13,335 nucleotides of DNA from Gammaproteobacteria bacterium (GTDB lineage: Bacteria; Pseudomonadota; Gammaproteobacteria; UBA9214), in assembly GCA_030632175.1 (NCBI GenBank), contig DAOVVG010000045.1, positions 1 through 13,335 of the forward strand, given 5' to 3'. Both the position numbers and the translations under genes were made by a program. Within the stretch, counting starts at the first letter, position 1; each line of letters opens with the position of its first letter. Positions 1 through 6,464 of the stretch are shown in pieces. The notes under the pieces were generated by a model. It was not told the DNA's origin, ran no database searches, and saw only the letters and a list, made by a program, of their open reading frames with translations.

Positions 1-62
1 ACCGTGTCCGCGATTAGGTTTTTTCGTTCAAACAACAATCGCGGACACGGTCCGCTCCTACA
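1..62. repeat. REP-type inverted pair (REPIN-like), left copy truncated by window edge
   Basis: Bases 1-15 are perfectly inverted at 37-51, separated by 21 bases. The right arm extends to a longer unit at 36-62. Read on the minus strand it begins TGTAGGAGCGGACCG and continues GTGTCCGCGATTG. Within it GCGGAC and GTCCGC form a 6-bp stem around CGT. This closely resembles the Pseudomonas REP head (GTAGGAGCGGGC-type) spread by RAYT transposases, as remembered. The left copy points the opposite way and is cut by the window start, so the arrangement is two REPs head to head, as in a REPIN. It lies 11 bases beyond the grxD stop, where such palindromes often protect the 3' end of mRNA or reduce read-through. 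No RAYT gene is in the window. Confidence 0.75.
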
Positions 63-73
63 CCAAATAAAAG

Positions 74-394
74 CTATTCCTTTTCAACCGCTTCCTTGAC
101 CATCTTCTGCAATTCACCTTTTTGATACAACTCCATGGTGATATCGCATCCGCCGACCAACTCGCCATTGATGTAAACCTGCGGAAATGTTGGCCAGTTG
201 GCGTAGCGCGACAGGTTCTGAAATATCTCCGGATCGGCCAGCACATTAACATGTGCAAATTCCTGACCGCATGCGGTAAGCGCCTGTGCCGTACGGCTGG
301 AATAACCGCATTGCGGAATTTGCGGCGTGCCCTTCATAAAAATCACTACCGGGCTTTCCTTTACCGCGGCGTCAATTCTGTCCATTACGTCCAT
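74..394 (-). CDS. grxD: Monothiol glutaredoxin GrxD (Grx4 family)
   Basis: This is a small cytoplasmic thioredoxin-fold protein. Monothiol glutaredoxins bind a glutathione-ligated [2Fe-2S] cluster, usually as dimers or with BolA, and pass it on for Fe-S assembly and iron sensing. With the start used here the protein has 106 residues. The lysine of MKGTP (residue 21), the active-site CGYS (29-32), the cis-proline segment WPTFPQV and the glutathione-binding GGCD all match the family. The active site is CGYS instead of the usual CGFS. The start at 394 was chosen because GAGG lies 8 bases upstream and the N-terminus then aligns with E. coli GrxD. An ATG at 415 in the same frame lacks a ribosome site. 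It lies downstream of asnO on the same strand, 87 bases apart, and a REP pair follows its stop. Confidence 0.93.
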   Translation of the reverse strand: MDVMDRIDAAVKESPVVIFMKGTPQIPQCGYSSRTAQALTACGQEFAHVNVLADPEIFQNLSRYANWPTFPQVYINGELVGGCDITMELYQKGELQKMVKEAVEKE

Positions 395-432
395 AACCTT
401 ACCCTCTGTAGTCATTTGAATCTGTGAATAAT

Positions 433-471
433 TTCTGGTCGCTAGTGTACCCTTTTTGGGCGCAACCAGAA
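433..471. other. Nested stem-loop between asnO and grxD
   Basis: TTCTGGT (433-439) is inverted as ACCAGAA (465-471), with a partly matching CGC/GCG extension and an inner CCC/GGG hairpin around five T's (450-460). There is no run of T's after the stem on the minus strand, so it is not a good intrinsic terminator. It could be an RNA processing or partial attenuation structure separating asnO from grxD. Function unproven. Confidence 0.3.
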
Positions 472-481
472 AAGCTACTAA

Positions 482-2263
482 TCAAGTGGATTTGCCGGTA
501 TTACGCTGCAGCCAGAATTCCAGCAATGCCAGATGCCACAATTTGTTACCCAGAATCGGTGTATGCGCCCGCTCAGGCTGGTCCAGCAACTGTTCAACAT
601 ACGCACGCCGAAACAGACCTCGTTCCCGGCAAGCCCTTGAGTCAAGCACATCACGCATAAACTCCAGCACTTCACCGCGTACAAACTTCAGTGATGGCAC
701 CGGAAAATAGCCCTTGGGCCGGTCCACCACGACCTCGGGCAGCAAATCACGCGCAATAATTTTCAGCGGGTGTTTGCCGCCAGATTTGAGCTTCACCTCC
801 GGCGGCATACACGCAACCAGGTCAACCAGTTCCTGGTCCAGAAACGGCACCCTGGCTTCCAGCCCCCAGGCCATGGTCATATTGTCGACACGCTTGACCG
901 GGTCATCGACAATCAAGGTGGTGACATCGTAGCCGAGCACGCGATTGAGAAAACGATCGGCACCGACCCCCGACAAGCCCTGCGCCACGCGCGGCGTCGT
1001 GTAGTCTGGCCCGTGATAATCCGGGGCAACCAGCTGTTCCATTTCCTCGTGCGAGCGATCAAAATACAACGGACGGAAACGTTCAATATCGCTTCCCTTT
1101 GCTGCCTGCATTTGCTGGTACCAGAAATATCCGGCAAACACCTCGTCGGCACCCTGCCCGCTCTGTACCACCTTGACCTCGCGGGAAACACGCTCGCCCA
1201 GCAGGTAAAAGGCAACTGCATCCTGGCCGACCATCGGCTCTGCCATGTTGTCTACGGCTTCAGGCAGGCGTGCCAGAACTTCTGTATTTGGAATGGTAAA
1301 ACGATGGTGCCGGGTAGCATACAAGTCCGCAACCAGGTCGGAATATTCAAACTCGTTACCGCTTTCTTCAGGCTCGTCTTCAAAACCAACCGAAAAAGTC
1401 ACTATGTCGCTGTTGCCAGCCTCTGCCAGCAACGCCACCAGCAGACTGGAATCCAGCCCGCCGGACAATAAAACACCCACCGGCACATCGGCGATCACGC
1501 GGCGTCTGTCTACCGCGCGTTTTAAAGCCTCATGGGTAGCCTCTATCCACTCCCATTCACTCCTGCTTTCATGACAGGGAGACGCATCCAGTTGCCAGTA
1601 GCGTTTTAGTTCACGCTTTCCGTGCATCGAGAACATCAGACTGTGCGCCGGACGCATTTTACGCAGGCCACGCAACAGGGTGCGTGGTGCCGGCACCACA
1701 GCGTGCAAACTCAGGTGGTGATGCAAGGCAACCGGGTCGATGGTGTCATCTACATCGCCACCGGCAATCAGCGCCTGGCTGGTAGATGCGAAGCGTACGC
1801 CTGCAGACGTAATACTGTAATATAGCGGCTTGACCCCAAAACGATCGCGCGCCAGAAACAGCCGCTGTTTCCTGACATCCCAGATGGCAAAGGCAAACAC
1901 GCCTTGTAAATACTGCGGGCAATCATCACCCCACTCGGCATAGGCCTTCAGAATAACTTCGCTGTCACCGCCCGAAAAAAAACTGTACCCCTTTGCAATC
2001 AACTGCTCCCTGAGTTGCGGGTAATTATAGATAGTGCCATTGAACACCAGTACAAGATCCAGCGTGCTATCGACCATCGGCTGTGCAGAGCGCTCGGAGA
2101 GATCAATCACCGCAAGGCGTCGGTGACCAAGGGCAACAGGACCTGAAACATAATGGCCACCGGCATCCGGACCACGCCGTGCCAGCTTTTCGATCATGTT
2201 TCTCAGTGCTGTTTCGTCAGGCGCTTGCCCGTCAAAACGCAGTTCACCACAAATGCCGCACAT
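482..2263 (-). CDS. asnO: N-acetylglutaminylglutamine amidotransferase (asparagine synthetase-like)
   Basis: This is a class II glutamine amidotransferase fused to an asparagine synthetase ATP-binding domain, 593 residues. The N-terminal nucleophile Cys2 follows Met directly (MCGICGELRF), which fixes the start. The glutaminase domain spans about residues 1-190 with RRGPDAGG, FNGTIYNY and GGDSEV. The PP-loop SGGLDSS is at 267-273, and the synthetase domain runs to the end. The segment HAVVPAPRTLLRGL, a VDDPVKRVDNMTMAWGLEAR-like block and RPKGYFPVP closely resemble the Pseudomonas aeruginosa enzyme that amidates N-acetylglutaminylglutamine to the osmoprotectant NAGGN, better than AsnB proper. 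In Pseudomonas the gene sits beside the NAGGN synthetase and a peptidase. Neither is here: a BON lipoprotein lies 45 bases upstream and grxD downstream. Ordinary asparagine synthetase is the alternative. Confidence 0.85.
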   Translation of the reverse strand: MCGICGELRFDGQAPDETALRNMIEKLARRGPDAGGHYVSGPVALGHRRLAVIDLSERSAQPMVDSTLDLVLVFNGTIYNYPQLREQLIAKGYSFFSGGDSEVILKAYAEWGDDCPQYLQGVFAFAIWDVRKQRLFLARDRFGVKPLYYSITSAGVRFASTSQALIAGGDVDDTIDPVALHHHLSLHAVVPAPRTLLRGLRKMRPAHSLMFSMHGKRELKRYWQLDASPCHESRSEWEWIEATHEALKRAVDRRRVIADVPVGVLLSGGLDSSLLVALLAEAGNSDIVTFSVGFEDEPEESGNEFEYSDLVADLYATRHHRFTIPNTEVLARLPEAVDNMAEPMVGQDAVAFYLLGERVSREVKVVQSGQGADEVFAGYFWYQQMQAAKGSDIERFRPLYFDRSHEEMEQLVAPDYHGPDYTTPRVAQGLSGVGADRFLNRVLGYDVTTLIVDDPVKRVDNMTMAWGLEARVPFLDQELVDLVACMPPEVKLKSGGKHPLKIIARDLLPEVVVDRPKGYFPVPSLKFVRGEVLEFMRDVLDSRACRERGLFRRAYVEQLLDQPERAHTPILGNKLWHLALLEFWLQRNTGKST

Positions 2264-2308
2264 GCCTGTTAGTTATCCGTTTGCTGGTGTAGCGATGGCA
2301 CAACGGCC

Positions 2309-2692
2309 TCAGTTTTTCGGTGGGGCCTTCTGGTAAACCACACCCCTCGGTGACAGGGCCTGGTTCTTGATAACAAGATTGGAAATCACCTTGCTCACAC
2401 CTGGCGTATCCAGTGCAATATCGATTGCGCGGGTGGCTTCTTCCTGGTGATCCGCATAACCATGCAGGGTGACAATCCCGCGATGGGTATCCACATCAAT
2501 TCTTATAGTATGAATCAGGTCATCCTTGAAGTATTCCGTATTAATGCTGGAGGTAATCCTGGCATCGGCGGTAATTTCCTGAAATGAGCGCCGTTCACTG
2601 CCAGCCCCGACACCCCCGCCATGCAGATCCGCGCATCCCGTAAGGTAAAGACAGGCAACCATCAGCAGCAAGTTCGAAAATATTATTCTCAT
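2309..2692 (-). CDS. BON-domain outer-membrane lipoprotein
   Basis: This is a 127-residue predicted lipoprotein. The N-terminus MRIIFSNLLLMVACLYLTGC is a lipoprotein signal with lipobox LTGC, acylated Cys20 and Ala at +2, which favours the outer membrane. A glycine-rich linker follows, and then a single BON domain (about residues 36-108) containing ITADARITSSIN, the V-rich strand DVDTHRGIVTLHGYAD and GVSKVISNLVI. BON domains, as in OsmY and DolP, bind phospholipid membranes and are linked to envelope or osmotic stress. The DolP family has two BON domains, while this protein has one. The start at 2692 is preceded by AAGGA at a 10-base spacing and puts the signal peptide at the N-terminus; the ATG at 2725 has no ribosome site. 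It lies 45 bases upstream of asnO in the same direction. A joint osmotic-stress role is inference. Confidence 0.85.
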   Translation of the reverse strand: MRIIFSNLLLMVACLYLTGCADLHGGGVGAGSERRSFQEITADARITSSINTEYFKDDLIHTIRIDVDTHRGIVTLHGYADHQEEATRAIDIALDTPGVSKVISNLVIKNQALSPRGVVYQKAPPKN

Positions 2693-2772
2693 GGTAAAAC
2701 AATCCTTCTTTATCTGTTTATGCATTTAATTCAATAAAAGTTCTGACAGCGACTCTAACCGGCTTGCCGACA

Positions 2773-4314
2773 TCATTCATCAGCCTGCCCCCATCCACCA
2801 CCGCCGGGCGTAGATACGGTTAACTGTTCACCGGCCCGTGCGTTCAGCGTAATCTTGCTCGGCAACAACTTGCCATTGTACCTGTTTTCACCGGCTGCTC
2901 CGGCTGTCCCCGCATGCAGGCCCCAGGGTTGGTGGCGACGACGCTCCGTCAGCAAGGTCACCACAGCAGGCGCAAGAAACTCAAATTCACGCACCAGACC
3001 ATCACCGCCGCAGTGCCTGCCAGTACCACCGGAGCCGCTGCGCAGCTGGTAACGATTCACCCGCAACGGAAAATCCATCTCCAGCACTTCAATCGGCGTA
3101 TTCAGGGTGTTTGTCATGTGTGACTGGGTCGCACTGAGACCGGCCCACCGGCTGCCAGCCCCCATACCGCCACCCATGGTTTCGTAATAATCCCAGCAAA
3201 ACCCCTCATTCCGCTCACCCATCGCCAGGTTATTCATGGTCCCCTGGCTGGCAGCGGGAATTTTATCAGGCAGCGCCTGCGCCAGCGCGCCCATCACAAC
3301 ATCCACGATGCGACTGCTGGTCTCGACGTTACCGGCCGCCACCGCAGCCGGCCGCTGCGCATTGACCAGACAGCCCTCGGGTGCAGACAGGCGGATACCT
3401 TGAAAACTGCCGGCACAAGCAGGCGTATGTGGCGGCATTAAACAACGAAACACATAAAACACACCGGCAGCAGTCACCGACAAGGGGCAGTTAATATTGC
3501 CCTCAGCCTGCGTGGCCGTGCCCGTGAAGTCGACTTCAACCTTGCCACCGCTGACCTGTATGGTCACCGCTACCGGAATGTCCTGTGCTCCAAGACCATC
3601 ATCATCCATCACATCCTGGAAGAAATAACGGCCATCCGGGATCGCCGCCAGCGCCTCTTCTGCAAGCCTTGCCCCGTAGTGGTTAACCGCCGCAAGCCCC
3701 GTCTTGAACGCATGCAATCCTGTCGCGTGCGCCAGTTCTGCCAGGCGCTGCTCGCCGGCACGGTTTGCACTCAGCTGTGCCGCCAGATCGCCTTCCATTT
3801 GTACCGGACTGGCAATGGCAGCCACTATGCGCTGCATCACCCCGGCAACAGGTTGCCCGGCACGCACCAGGTGCGTTGGCGCAATCACGATGCCTTCTTC
3901 CTCCAGGGAGCGCGAAATCGGCATGGAACCCGGGGTGTCGGCACCAATGTCTGCATGATGTGCACGATTAGCCACAAAGCCCACAAGCACTTCACCCGCG
4001 TACACCGGTGTGATCAGGGTAATATCCGGCAGGTGTGTCCCGCCCAGAAACGGGTCATTCACAATCACGACATCGCCCGGCGCCCAGTCCGTGCCGGCCA
4101 CCAGGTCCTGCATCGCGAACGCCATACTCCCCAGGTGGACAGGAATATGCGCGGCCTGCGCACACAACTCCCCATCCGCACCAAACACCGCGCAGGAGAA
4201 ATCCAGCCGGTCCTTGATATTGGTCGAGAATGCGGCACGCTGCAGTACCGCCCCCATTTCATCGCACACAGCTGTCAGCCGGCTCGAAAACAGGCTGAGT
4301 TCAATCGTATTCAT
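2773..4314 (-). CDS. hyuB: Hydantoinase B / 5-oxoprolinase B-type hydrolase subunit
   Basis: This is a HyuB-family subunit (PF02538) of 513 residues. The family forms the B subunit of ATP-dependent N-methylhydantoinase, 5-oxoprolinase and acetone carboxylase complexes. Diagnostic blocks are EMGAVLQRAAFSTNIKDRLD (about 19-38), HIPVHLGSM, DPFLGGTHLPDI (87-98), ANRAHHADIG (115-124), ASQGTMNN, a YETMGGGMGAGS block, MTNTLNTPIEVLE and the glycine-rich tail TPGGGGWG. It is full length and intact. The ATG at 4314 was chosen because AGG lies 8 bases upstream and the family usually starts here; a GTG at 4323 in frame is less likely. The ATPase partner HyuA normally lies immediately upstream, but here the upstream neighbour is a divergent membrane-protein gene. 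The substrate cannot be assigned from sequence. An 80-base gap separates it from the BON gene. Confidence 0.9.
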   Translation of the reverse strand: MNTIELSLFSSRLTAVCDEMGAVLQRAAFSTNIKDRLDFSCAVFGADGELCAQAAHIPVHLGSMAFAMQDLVAGTDWAPGDVVIVNDPFLGGTHLPDITLITPVYAGEVLVGFVANRAHHADIGADTPGSMPISRSLEEEGIVIAPTHLVRAGQPVAGVMQRIVAAIASPVQMEGDLAAQLSANRAGEQRLAELAHATGLHAFKTGLAAVNHYGARLAEEALAAIPDGRYFFQDVMDDDGLGAQDIPVAVTIQVSGGKVEVDFTGTATQAEGNINCPLSVTAAGVFYVFRCLMPPHTPACAGSFQGIRLSAPEGCLVNAQRPAAVAAGNVETSSRIVDVVMGALAQALPDKIPAASQGTMNNLAMGERNEGFCWDYYETMGGGMGAGSRWAGLSATQSHMTNTLNTPIEVLEMDFPLRVNRYQLRSGSGGTGRHCGGDGLVREFEFLAPAVVTLLTERRRHQPWGLHAGTAGAAGENRYNGKLLPSKITLNARAGEQLTVSTPGGGGWGQADE

Positions 4315-4406
4315 ACCGCACACCTGCCTGCATCCTGGCTTGCGTCGAATCTAATATCTGATTGATTAATATAGTAATTTTTTCGCTCCATAAGAACATA
4401 CCGGTA

Positions 4407-4435
4407 TTGCAAAGTGACAACTGCTGCCGTATCCT
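4407..4435 (+). promoter_or_regulatory. Possible sigma70 promoter for the Urate_ox_N-type membrane protein
   Basis: TTGCAA (4407-4412) and TATCCT (4430-4435) are separated by 17 bases, each matching four of six consensus positions. Transcription would start near 4442, leaving a leader of about 75 bases. It lies in the 201-base region (4315-4515) between two divergent genes. The minus-strand side is AT-rich (TATATT near 4365-4375) and could hold the hyuB promoter, but without a clear -35 box. Confidence 0.35.
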
Positions 4436-4515
4436 CCCATTCCCGAGTATTTTAGTCACCTATTACAAACTACCGCTACAACAATCAGCCTGCGGGCCAT
4501 AAAGGAGTCGAACAC

Positions 4516-5103
4516 ATGAATCCATTAACATCCATCCTGGGAACCATCGTTTCGGGTTTCATCCTTGCCATCCTGATCGTACTCGGTCTGGGGATGTCTG
4601 GCATCAATGCACTCGAACTTGAAGTCTGGTTTCATGTGCTGGCCGGCGTGGTCTGGATCGGCCTGCTGTACTACTTCAACTTTGTGCAGGTACCGGCTGT
4701 CGGTGAAGCACTGGGTGACGAAGGGGGCCCTGGTCCTGCCGCGATCAACAAATATGTCGCACCGCGTGCACTGCTGTGGTTTCGCTGGGGCGCCGTTGCA
4801 ACCTGGGTGACCGGCGTTGGTGCACTGCAACACCTTGGTGAAGGTGGCGTTGTTGCTGCATTTACCCTGCAGGATGGCTGGCAGGTTATCGGTATCGGTG
4901 CCTGGCTGGGCACTATCATGCTGTTCAACGTCTGGGTACTCATCTGGCCAAACCAGAAAAAGATCCTCGGTATTGTGGATGCCAGTGCAGATCAAATCGC
5001 CGGCGCCAAGAAGGTAGCCCTGATGGCATCACGCACCAACACGTTGCTGTCCATCCCGATGCTGATGTGCATGACCGGACATATGCACGGACTGCCGTTC
5101 TAG
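4516..5103 (+). CDS. Urate hydroxylase PuuD N-terminal-like (Urate_ox_N) membrane protein
   Basis: This is a 195-residue inner-membrane protein with about five hydrophobic segments (roughly 8-28, 37-57, 86-104, 122-144 and 175-192). The motifs VWFHVLAGVVWIGLLYYFNF, APRALLWFRWGA and MLFNVWVLIWPNQKK are those of the membrane domain of urate hydroxylase PuuD (PF06181), as remembered. His40 in a transmembrane helix and His189/His191 near the C-terminus are candidate heme or metal ligands. PuuD proper carries a C-terminal cytochrome c domain, which is absent here: there is no CxxCH. Short versions like this are widespread in marine bacteria and their function is not established; some databases mislabel them as NusG-like. 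The ribosome site AAAGGAG (4501-4507) at an 8-base spacing is the strongest in the window, and a strong terminator follows. This indicates a well-translated single-gene unit. Confidence 0.78.
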   Translation: MNPLTSILGTIVSGFILAILIVLGLGMSGINALELEVWFHVLAGVVWIGLLYYFNFVQVPAVGEALGDEGGPGPAAINKYVAPRALLWFRWGAVATWVTGVGALQHLGEGGVVAAFTLQDGWQVIGIGAWLGTIMLFNVWVLIWPNQKKILGIVDASADQIAGAKKVALMASRTNTLLSIPMLMCMTGHMHGLPF

Positions 5104-5170
5104 CAGCACAACAGGACTTATACGGAGAATTTGCAGACAGACAACGTCTGAAACAGCCGTAGCAGGAACT

Positions 5171-5203
5171 GCAAACCCGGCCAGTAGCCGGGTTTGCGCT
5201 TTT
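5171..5203 (+). terminator. Intrinsic terminator after the Urate_ox_N-type gene
   Basis: A perfect 10-bp stem, GCAAACCCGG (5171-5180) with CCGGGTTTGC (5188-5197), encloses a 7-base loop and is followed by GCTTTT. It lies 67 bases after the stop codon. Confidence 0.8.
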
Positions 5204-5223
5204 CAGGCAATCAGCGATAAAAT
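5194..5223 (+). promoter_or_regulatory. Possible argD promoter
   Basis: TTGCGC (5194-5199) and TAAAAT (5218-5223, five of six consensus positions) are separated by 18 bases. The -35 box overlaps the 3' arm of the preceding terminator. A start near 5230 would give a leader of about 55 bases containing the hairpin at 5241-5261. No convincing ArgR operator was seen. Confidence 0.35.
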
Positions 5224-5240
5224 CAGGATCAATAAATACT

Positions 5241-5272
5241 GGCAGTCTGAAAAGGACTGCCTTTTCTATTTT
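5241..5272 (+). terminator. Terminator-like hairpin in the argD leader
   Basis: GGCAGTC (5241-5247) pairs with GACTGCC (5255-5261) around TGAAAAG, followed by TTTTCTATTTT. This has the form of an intrinsic terminator and ends 13 bases before the argD ATG. It is either a second terminator for the upstream gene or a leader attenuator controlling argD and argF. Confidence 0.6.
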
Positions 5273-5285
5273 GGGCAATGTAAAA

Positions 5286-6461
5286 ATGGCAGAACATGTT
5301 ATGTCGACCTATAACCGTCTTCCGGTGCAGTTTGAACGCGGTGAAGGCATCTGGCTATGGGACAGCGAAAACAGGCAATATCTGGACGCGCTCAGCGGCA
5401 TCGCCGTGTGCGGACTCGGCCATGCCCATCCAGCCGTCACCCGGGCTATCGCTGAACAGGCCGGAAAACTGGTCCACACTTCCAACCTCTACGGCATCGC
5501 CTTGCAGGAACAACTGGCTGACAGACTGTGCGAACTTTCTGGCATGGACCGGGTATTCTTCTCCAACTCCGGCGCCGAATCGAATGAAGCAGCCATTAAA
5601 ATCGCACGACTGTTTGGCCACAGCAAGAACATCGATAACCCTGCCATCATTGTCATGGAAAACAGTTTCCACGGGCGTACACTGGCAACACTGACCGCTA
5701 CCGGTAATCGCAAGGTGCAGGCCGGCTTTGAACCACTGGTGCAAGGTTTTATTCGCGTACCCTACAATGATCTCGAGGCCATCAGGACGGTGGCTGCAAA
5801 CAGCCAGTCTGTTGCCGCCATTCTGCTGGAACCCATACAGGGTGAAGGCGGCATCAACATTCCGGATACAACCTATCTCGACGGGATACGTGCTATCTGT
5901 GACGATAATGACTGGCTGATGATGCTGGATGAAATCCAGACAGGCATGGGACGTACCGGCAAATGGTTTGCCTACCAGCACAGCCACGCCAGCCCCGATG
6001 TCACAACGCTGGCCAAGGCGCTGGGTAATGGTGTCCCCGTGGGGGCCTGCCTGGCCAGAGGCAAGGCCGCCGAGATGATGCAGCCGGGCAGTCACGGCAC
6101 CACGTTTGGCGGCAACCCGCTGGCCTGCCGTGCTGCAATAGCCGTACTGGATTCACTCGAACAGCAACAGTGCGTCGCGAATGCCGAAAAACTTGGCGCA
6201 CACATGCTGACCGGCTTCTCGGCAGCACTCGCTGATGTTGAAGGCATCAATGAAATACGCGGGCAGGGCCTGATGATTGGCATTGAACTCGACCGGCCCT
6301 GCGGCGAACTGGTACAGAAGGCGGTAACGCAGGGCCTGCTGATTAATGTAACGGCGGACCGGGTAGTTCGTCTGCTGCCACCGCTGATACTGACAGACAA
6401 GCAGGCCGACATGATCGTCGAGCAGGTCAGCAACCTGATACGTGAATTTATTGGTCAGTAA
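5286..6461 (+). CDS. argD: Acetylornithine aminotransferase
   Basis: This is a cytoplasmic PLP-dependent class III aminotransferase of 391 residues. It converts N-acetylglutamate semialdehyde and glutamate to N-acetylornithine and 2-oxoglutarate in arginine synthesis; ArgD enzymes often also act in the lysine pathway. Features include GIAVCGLGHAHP (38-49), the phosphate-binding NSGAESNE (94-101), FHGRTLATLTATGN, EPIQGEGG, the cofactor-binding DEIQTGMGRTG (215-225), the Schiff-base lysine in TLAKALGNG (Lys244) and the HGTTFGGNPLAC block. Length and motifs are complete. The ATG at 5286 gives the family N-terminus MAEHVMSTYNRLP; a TTG 15 bases earlier is in frame but unlikely. The ribosome site is poor, and a terminator-like hairpin ends 13 bases upstream. 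argF follows after 3 bases, so the two are co-transcribed. Confidence 0.95.
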   Translation: MAEHVMSTYNRLPVQFERGEGIWLWDSENRQYLDALSGIAVCGLGHAHPAVTRAIAEQAGKLVHTSNLYGIALQEQLADRLCELSGMDRVFFSNSGAESNEAAIKIARLFGHSKNIDNPAIIVMENSFHGRTLATLTATGNRKVQAGFEPLVQGFIRVPYNDLEAIRTVAANSQSVAAILLEPIQGEGGINIPDTTYLDGIRAICDDNDWLMMLDEIQTGMGRTGKWFAYQHSHASPDVTTLAKALGNGVPVGACLARGKAAEMMQPGSHGTTFGGNPLACRAAIAVLDSLEQQQCVANAEKLGAHMLTGFSAALADVEGINEIRGQGLMIGIELDRPCGELVQKAVTQGLLINVTADRVVRLLPPLILTDKQADMIVEQVSNLIREFIGQ

Positions 6462-6464
6462 ATC

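Noticed and set aside
770..1471. Long open frame of 233 codons on the plus strand
   Set aside because: It lies wholly antisense to asnO, has no ribosome site or recognisable domain, and is explained by codon bias of the real gene.
3679..4365. Plus-strand open frame of 228 codons across hyuB
   Set aside because: Antisense shadow of hyuB; composition rich in His/Arg/Cys, and no family resemblance.
5134..5150. CAGAC/GTCTG hairpin just after the Urate_ox_N-type gene
   Set aside because: A short 5-bp stem without a T tract; the real terminator lies at 5171-5203.
5355..6095. Minus-strand open frame of 246 codons inside argD
   Set aside because: Antisense shadow of a clearly real, complete argD.
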